NCBI GenBank assembly: GCA_039798685.1
Contig: JBDKFM010000047.1
Span: forward strand, 1 to 10,504
Direction: 5' to 3'
Source: JACPGQ01 sp039798685
GTDB lineage: Bacteria > Patescibacteriota > Microgenomatia > Levybacterales > UBA12049
Length of the DNA: 10,504 nucleotides
Shown: piece by piece, positions 6,637 to 10,504 of the stretch
Layout of the letters: every line of letters begins with the position of its first letter
Position numbering within the stretch: position 1 is the stretch's first letter
Position numbers and translations under genes: made by a program
Notes under the pieces: generated by a model
Databases searched by the model: none
Seen by the model: the letters and a program-made list of their open reading frames with translations, nothing else
What the model was told of the DNA's origin: nothing

Positions 6637-7902
6637 ATGAAAAAAATAAAAAAGTTTTTTCGGGAACTTGGTCCGGGATTTATCACAGGCGCATCGGACG
6701 ATGATCCTGCAGGAATCGCAACATACTCAATCACAGGTGCCATGTTCGGTTTCGCCCAGTTATGGCTTGCGGTCTTCTCGGTTCCCCTCATGATCGCAGT
6801 CCAAGAGATGTGTGGAAGGATCGGTCTTGTGACGGGGAAAGGTCTTGCTTCTGTGATGAAGAAGCATTATTCGCAGAAGCTACTTTCTGCGTGCATTCTT
6901 CTTCTCCTTTTTGCAAATACTGTGAATTTGGGTGCAGATCTTGGGGCAATGGCTGCTGCAGCGCAGCTACTTATTCCATTACCATTTACAGTGCTTCTTA
7001 TTGGTATGACTGTGTTGATTCTTATTCTTGAGATTTTTGTCTCATATAAGGTGTATGCGAAATACCTGAAGTTTCTCTGTCTTTCATTACTCGCCTATAT
7101 AGCGTCACTTTTTTTTGTGAAACTTAATTGGGGTGATGTGTTATACGCGACATTTGTTCCGCATCTTTCTTTTTCAAAAATGTACCTTTTTAATATTGTT
7201 GCATTTCTTGGGACGACAATCTCCCCATATCTTTTCTTTTGGCAGGCGAGTGAAGAGGTAGAGGATGAGGTATTGCATCATAAGTTAAGAAGAATGGGGA
7301 GTGGGGTTCCGCATGTGACGCCACGCGACCTCTCACGACTTAGAAAAGATACTGCAATAGGGATGTTTTTTTCGCAGGTTGTTGCCTGGGCTATCGTCGT
7401 CGTCACGGGAGCGACTCTTTATAACGCAGGTATTCATCATATTACGTCTGCGACAGAGGCAGCAGAGGCGCTTCGTCCTTTTGCAGGAGATTCAGCGTTT
7501 TTGTTATTTGCACTTGGGATTATCGGAACAGGATTTTTAGTGGTCCCAATTCTTTCTGGATCTGTGTCGTATGCGGTTGCCGAGACATTCTCTTGGAAGG
7601 AAGGACTGTATCTGAAGCTTCGTAAAGCACATGGATTTTATGGGGTCATTACAATTGCGACTCTTGTGGGACTTCTTATAAATTTTGTCGGAATAAATCC
7701 ATTCAGCGCACTTTACTATAGTGCTGTTGTGAATGGTATTGTTGCGGTGCCGCTTCTGATTATTATAATGCTGATAGCAAATAATAAACAGATTTTGGGT
7801 AGCAGGACGAATGGTCCCGTACTTAATGCACTAGGACTCCTTACAATAATTGTAATGGGAGTGAGCGCAGTAGCATTAGTCTACGACCTTCTGGTACACT
7901 AA
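6637..7902 (+). CDS. NRAMP-like divalent metal transporter family membrane protein
   Basis: The 421-residue product has about eleven hydrophobic segments and the NRAMP (SLC11) fold signature at the N-terminus (LGPGFITGASDDDPAGIATY, 11-30), typical of a bacterial NRAMP-like branch. Classical Mn/Fe transporters carry DPGN in TM1 and a Met-Pro-His block in TM6. Here these read DPAG (23-26) and ISPY (195-198), so the Asn and Met metal ligands are absent and Mn(II)/Fe(II) transport should not be assumed. A charged cytoplasmic loop (about 206-238, EEVEDE...HHKLRRM) follows TM6. I prefer ATG 6637 over the in-frame ATG at 6577. The extra 20 residues are Cys/Arg-rich, overlap the upstream coding frame and look unlike the family, whereas MKKIKKFFRELGPGF matches usual N-termini. 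No clear Shine-Dalgarno is seen. prfB follows after 7 bases. Confidence 0.85.
   Translation: MKKIKKFFRELGPGFITGASDDDPAGIATYSITGAMFGFAQLWLAVFSVPLMIAVQEMCGRIGLVTGKGLASVMKKHYSQKLLSACILLLLFANTVNLGADLGAMAAAAQLLIPLPFTVLLIGMTVLILILEIFVSYKVYAKYLKFLCLSLLAYIASLFFVKLNWGDVLYATFVPHLSFSKMYLFNIVAFLGTTISPYLFFWQASEEVEDEVLHHKLRRMGSGVPHVTPRDLSRLRKDTAIGMFFSQVVAWAIVVVTGATLYNAGIHHITSATEAAEALRPFAGDSAFLLFALGIIGTGFLVVPILSGSVSYAVAETFSWKEGLYLKLRKAHGFYGVITIATLVGLLINFVGINPFSALYYSAVVNGIVAVPLLIIIMLIANNKQILGSRTNGPVLNALGLLTIIVMGVSAVALVYDLLVH
7892..7900 (+). promoter_or_regulatory. Possible extended -10 element before prfB
   Basis: TGGTACACT (TG-n plus TACACT) lies at the very end of the transporter gene, 9 bases before the prfB ATG at 7910. 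It would give a transcript with a leader of about 0-3 bases. No good -35 is seen and prfB has no Shine-Dalgarno. Read-through from the upstream genes is an equally good explanation. Confidence 0.3.
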
Positions 7903-7909
7903 AGCCCCT

Positions 7910-8917
7910 ATGGACGAGATCAAAAAGCGATACGAGAAACTTCTTGAGAAGATGGATCTTGATGAGAAAAGAAAACAGATCCGTGTACTTGAAGCAGAGA
8001 GCATGAAACCTGATTTTTGGCAGGATCATCACACTGCAGGAGAGAAAATGAAGGAGCTTTCCTCACTTCAGAAGGATATCGAGGAGATGGAGCTTCTTGG
8101 ACTCTGTATACAGGAAGGAAATGAGAGAGAGGCTGCAGAGTTACTTGATGCGCGTGAAGAGTTTTTGTTTTTTTCTGGTAAGTATGACGAGTCAGGAGCC
8201 ATTCTCTCTATTCATTCAGGGCAGGGTGGGACGGAGGCTATGGATTGGGCAGAGATGCTTTACCGTATGTATACCCGTTTTTTTGAAAGAAAAGGATGGG
8301 GGTATGAAGTAATCGAACAAACCCCCGGAGAAGAAGCAGGTCTTAAGAGTGTTGCAATTAGCGTAAATGGGAAATATGCGTATGGGTTTTTGAAATTCGA
8401 GGCGGGAACTCATCGTCTTGTGAGACAATCACCTTTTAATGCTGATAATCTTCGTCAGACATCATTTGCCCTCGTTGAGGTCTTGCCTCAGATTGATCAG
8501 GATCCAGACATTGTGATCAAGGAAGAAGATATCGAATTTGATGCGTTTCGGGCGGGAGGACATGGAGGGCAAAATGTGAATAAAGTTTCAACGGCTGTGA
8601 GGATCAAGCATAAGCCGACCGGTATTGTCGTGACTGCTTCGACAGAGCGCTATCAAAATCAAAACAGAGAGTATGCGATGAAACATCTGCGTGCAAAACT
8701 TTGGCTACTTCGGGAAGAAGAACGTAAAAAAGAAGAAGCGAAGCTGAAAGGAGGGTATAAGATTGCAGGCTGGGGCAACCAGATCCGTTCGTATGTACTC
8801 CATCCCTATCAGATGGTAAAGGATTTACGGACAGAGTACGAAACCGGGAATACGCAGGCAGTTCTTGATGGCGATCTGGATATGTTTATCGAGGAAGAGC
8901 TTCGGAAGCTTTCTTAA
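7910..8917 (+). CDS. prfB: Peptide chain release factor 2 (no frameshift)
   Basis: RF2 recognises UGA and UAA stop codons in the ribosomal A site and triggers release of the finished protein. The 335-residue chain has an N-terminal helical domain, the codon-reading tripeptide SPF (174-176, in VRQSPFNADNLRQTSFA), which marks RF2 rather than RF1, and the GGQ catalytic motif (219-221, in AGGHGGQNVNKVSTAVR). Most bacterial prfB genes carry an in-frame UGA near codon 25 (CUU UGA) read by +1 frameshifting as autoregulation. Here the matching place reads MDLDEKR with CTT GAT at 7958-7963, continuous in frame, so no frameshift is needed. The N-terminal helix is about 9 residues shorter than in E. coli. 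Encoding RF2 implies UGA is read as stop. The TAA shares four bases with the stop of the convergent gene. Confidence 0.96.
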   Translation: MDEIKKRYEKLLEKMDLDEKRKQIRVLEAESMKPDFWQDHHTAGEKMKELSSLQKDIEEMELLGLCIQEGNEREAAELLDAREEFLFFSGKYDESGAILSIHSGQGGTEAMDWAEMLYRMYTRFFERKGWGYEVIEQTPGEEAGLKSVAISVNGKYAYGFLKFEAGTHRLVRQSPFNADNLRQTSFALVEVLPQIDQDPDIVIKEEDIEFDAFRAGGHGGQNVNKVSTAVRIKHKPTGIVVTASTERYQNQNREYAMKHLRAKLWLLREEERKKEEAKLKGGYKIAGWGNQIRSYVLHPYQMVKDLRTEYETGNTQAVLDGDLDMFIEEELRKLS

Positions 8918-9312
8918 AATGTAACTATATCTACAGACTGAGAAGGTAATCCTCCAGAGTTTTTATTAATTGCTTTTACTAAAAATGCTTCTTCTCTTCT
9001 CCATCTCTTTTGTTTTGCACTCGAGACAGATGAGTTAGCTGCCTGACTATCTGTGATTTTTACTCTTAATCGTTGGAGCTGATCTTGTCTTGCTGCATCA
9101 CCACTTAGTACATGGGAAATTCCCTTCTCATACTTGGTGGATGAGAGGGCTTCTGATTGTATGACACCAGAAGTTACCGCATGAGCTATTTCTGGTACAT
9201 ATTCTGGTAATCTGTGAGGTTCGAAAATTTTATTTCCTTGTTGATCAAGACTCTGTATTGGTTGAGTCGTCCTGTCGAATGGCGGACTCTGGTGAGTTTC
9301 AGGTTGTGTCAT
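8914..9312 (-). CDS. Soluble protein of unknown function, convergent with prfB
   Basis: I do not recognise this protein. From ATG 9312 (MTQPETHQ...) it has 132 residues, no membrane segment and no Cys. It has a Pro/Gln-rich N-terminal third, probably disordered, then a helical, Ser/Ala/Gln-rich middle and a basic stretch (SAKQKRWRREEAFLVKAINK). An in-frame TTG at 9321 lies 5 bases after a perfect TATAAT and would give a nearly leaderless transcript and three more residues (MIH); ATG 9312 would have a leader of about 8 bases. Neither has a Shine-Dalgarno. Its TAA (8916-8914) overlaps that of prfB tail to tail in a shared TTAA. The open frame and strong promoter argue that it is real; its function is unknown. 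Confidence 0.7.
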   Translation of the reverse strand: MTQPETHQSPPFDRTTQPIQSLDQQGNKIFEPHRLPEYVPEIAHAVTSGVIQSEALSSTKYEKGISHVLSGDAARQDQLQRLRVKITDSQAANSSVSSAKQKRWRREEAFLVKAINKNSGGLPSQSVDIVTF

Positions 9313-9326
9313 ATGTATCAATGCGG

Positions 9327-9355
9327 ATTATACTGTATCACATTTCCTGTTGCAA
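9327..9355 (-). promoter_or_regulatory. Strong sigma70-type promoter for the convergent unknown gene
   Basis: On the minus strand TTGCAA (9355-9350), a 17 bp spacer and a perfect TATAAT (9332-9327) are followed after 5 bases by an in-frame TTG (9321) and after 14 bases by ATG (9312). The predicted start is near 9320. It is back to back with the plus-strand promoter beginning at 9363. Confidence 0.7.
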
Positions 9356-9362
9356 GGTGGGG

Positions 9363-9391
9363 TTGTCAAATAGTAGAAAATGTGGTTAACT
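9363..9391 (+). promoter_or_regulatory. Candidate promoter for the membrane protein-ftsE operon
   Basis: TTGTCA (9363-9368), 17 bp, and TTAACT (9386-9391) preceded by TG-n (extended -10) predict a start near 9398. GGGTGAT (9397-9403), close to the anti-Shine-Dalgarno complement, would then be at the 5' end of the transcript, 5 bases before GTG 9409. An alternative -10 reading, TAGAAC (9391-9396), would make TTG 9403 leaderless but has no -35. Confidence 0.45.
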
Positions 9392-9408
9392 AGAACGGGT
9401 GATTGATC

Positions 9409-9882
9409 GTGGATAAAAAGCCAATTCAAAAAGCAGAAGAGCCACTGGAAGAACTGATGCACGATCTCTCTCCAAAAAAAGAGGTATCTACAATGAAAAT
9501 AATTGTTATTCTTCTTATCGTTTCGCTTTTAGGAGTAGGAACAGGATTTCTTATCTCAAAAACCGGAGTTGGAGCGGGAATTCTTCCGGGCGGTGCAACT
9601 GCAACTACAGCAGGCGGCATACAAAAAGGCAAGATTTATGGATCAAATGACACTAAAACATTTAAAGATGTCGCTGAAGGCGTACTGAAGGAGGGTGGGG
9701 TAGAGGGTGAAGGACAGTTCCATCTCGTACGTCCTGGGGGTGAGAGCCAGAACGTGTATCTTACATCATCACTCGTAGATCTTTCTGAGTTTAAAGGAAA
9801 AAAAGTAAAGGTATGGGGACAAACTATGGCAGCGCAAACAGCCGGTTGGCTCATGGATGTAGGGCGTGTTCAGGTCCTCTAG
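9409..9882 (+). CDS. Membrane-anchored protein of unknown function next to ftsE
   Basis: I cannot assign a named family. From GTG 9409 (MDKKPIQKAEEPLEEL...) the product has 157 residues. A charged cytoplasmic N-terminus precedes one membrane segment (about 29-50, MKIIVILLIVSLLGVGTGFLIS) and a Gly/Ala/Thr-rich linker. The C-terminal extracytoplasmic domain of about 95 residues contains VYLTSSLVDLSEFKGKKVKVWG and GWLMDVGRVQVL. Its alternating beta pattern and the closing KVKVWG...VGRVQV strands suggest a small OB-like barrel; this is a guess from pattern. A TTG at 9403 is an alternative start; GTG is preferred because GGGTGAT sits at a workable distance. The gene ends 19 bases before ftsE on the same strand, so a link to the FtsEX cell-envelope machinery is plausible by context only. 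Confidence 0.78.
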   Translation: MDKKPIQKAEEPLEELMHDLSPKKEVSTMKIIVILLIVSLLGVGTGFLISKTGVGAGILPGGATATTAGGIQKGKIYGSNDTKTFKDVAEGVLKEGGVEGEGQFHLVRPGGESQNVYLTSSLVDLSEFKGKKVKVWGQTMAAQTAGWLMDVGRVQVL

Positions 9883-9901
9883 ATTTTAGAAATCTGCTCA
9901 T

Positions 9902-10504
9902 ATGATTCGTTTAGAAAACGTCACAAAGACTTTCGGTACAGGGGCTTCAGCGGTTATCGATCTTTCTCTCTCTATTGAGAAGGGCGAGTTTGTGTTTATG
10001 GTCGGCCCTTCAGGTTCAGGTAAAACGACGTTTCTTCGATTACTTATCCGTGACATGATACCCTCTAAAGGTTCAATTTTCCTTGGCGATTGGGATATTA
10101 CTAAGTTGCCAAATAATAAAGTTCCTCATCTCCGTAAGCGCATCGGTGTTGTGTTTCAGGATTTGAAAATGTTGATGGATCGTACAATTTTTGAGAACAT
10201 AATGCTCCCACTCGAGATGGCGAATGTTGATACAAAAATCGCAAAGCAACAAGTTGAGCAGATATTAGGACAGGTAGGGATTCTTGAGCACAAAGACAAA
10301 TTTCCTATTCAGCTTTCAGGCGGAGAATTGCAGCGTGCTGCGATTGCTCGCGCACTTGTCTTTTCACCGGAAATTCTTCTTGCCGATGAACCTACTGGAA
10401 ATCTTGATACGACAACTTCATGGGAGATTGTGAAGCTTCTTCAGGATATTAATGCACTTGGGACAACAGTTATTATGGCGACGCACAATACAGATATAGT
10501 GAAT
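9902..10504 (+). CDS. ftsE: Cell division ATP-binding protein FtsE, C-terminus cut by window edge
   Basis: FtsE is the cytoplasmic ATPase of the FtsEX complex, which acts at the division site and controls peptidoglycan hydrolases through FtsX. An open frame from ATG 9902 (MIRLENVTKTFG) runs to the right edge with 201 codons; full-length FtsE is about 220-230, so only the end is missing. Visible motifs are Walker A GPSGSGKTT (35-43), Q-loop region VVFQDLKML (83-91), which resembles the FtsE-typical FQD-x-(K/R)-L pattern, signature LSGGELQRAAIARAL (138-152), Walker B plus D-loop ILLADEPTGNLD (157-168) and the H-loop ATHN near 193-196. The FQD block favours FtsE over LolD/MacB-type ATPases; ftsX would be expected just outside the window. 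No Shine-Dalgarno precedes the ATG; a short inverted repeat AGATTT-TAG-AAATCT lies at 9881-9895. Confidence 0.92.
   Translation, partial: MIRLENVTKTFGTGASAVIDLSLSIEKGEFVFMVGPSGSGKTTFLRLLIRDMIPSKGSIFLGDWDITKLPNNKVPHLRKRIGVVFQDLKMLMDRTIFENIMLPLEMANVDTKIAKQQVEQILGQVGILEHKDKFPIQLSGGELQRAAIARALVFSPEILLADEPTGNLDTTTSWEIVKLLQDINALGTTVIMATHNTDIVN

Noticed and set aside
7910..8917. Recoded UGA (Gly, as in Gracilibacteria/Absconditabacteria)
   Set aside because: An RF2 with the UGA-reading SPF motif is encoded, and genes such as transketolase, nfo and the MazG-like gene end cleanly with TGA at sensible lengths.
8937..8967. Possible intrinsic terminator after prfB (AAGG-TAAT-CCT followed by a T-run)
   Set aside because: The stem is short and has several mismatches when extended, and it lies inside the convergent gene.
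9881..9895. Hairpin AGATTT-TAG-AAATCT before ftsE
   Set aside because: Six AT-rich base pairs with a 3-base loop and no T-run are too weak to call a terminator or operator.
1..10504. Mobile elements, CRISPR repeats, tRNA or rRNA genes, defence genes
   Set aside because: No transposase, integrase, phage or defence-type protein, no regularly spaced repeats and no tRNA-like cloverleaf were seen. All gaps between genes are under 100 bases.

Overview
The window is a compact, gene-dense stretch of bacterial chromosome with about a dozen genes, short or overlapping intergenic gaps, and no tRNA, rRNA, CRISPR array, insertion sequence or phage gene that I can see. Gene content and style suggest a Patescibacteria / Candidate Phyla Radiation type genome: a short animal-like transketolase, several single-pass membrane-anchored proteins of unknown function, a phosphodiester glycosidase-like surface protein with a coiled-coil stalk, and prfB followed by a small membrane protein and ftsE. 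This is a lineage guess from gene style, not a phylogenetic result. UGA is a normal stop here: several genes end in TGA and a release factor 2 with the SPF motif is encoded.

Layout. Positions 1-2813 lie on the minus strand. Reading in the direction of transcription, a MazG-like NTP pyrophosphohydrolase overlaps an endonuclease IV (nfo) by 4 bases. Next come a membrane-anchored NAGPA-type phosphodiester glycosidase-like protein and a membrane-anchored unknown that runs off the left edge. Divergent from MazG, an AlkA-like HhH-GPD DNA glycosylase is read on the plus strand. The 2463-3501 block is thus a small base-excision-repair and nucleotide-sanitation cluster around a shared divergent promoter. 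Still on the plus strand follow transketolase and an overlapping inositol-monophosphatase-family phosphatase (sugar phosphate metabolism). After them come a short membrane protein, an NRAMP-like transporter and prfB. A minus-strand unknown converges on prfB with a 4-base stop-codon overlap. From a second divergent promoter region a membrane-anchored unknown is read towards ftsE, which runs off the right edge.

The most notable signal is regulatory. At four or five genes a recognisable -10 hexamer (TACAAT, TATACT or TATAAT) sits only 5 to 7 bases upstream of the start codon, usually with a -35 hexamer at 16-17 bp spacing, so the predicted transcript begins at or within a base or two of the start codon. 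These genes have no Shine-Dalgarno sequence. Transketolase, whose promoter lies further upstream, has a clear AGGTGAT. This points to common leaderless transcription. Other points: a Zn-ligand His replaced by Gln in endonuclease IV, an NRAMP homologue lacking the usual metal-binding motifs, and a prfB whose autoregulatory frameshift site appears fused in frame. I found no strong evidence of a wholly new multi-gene system.
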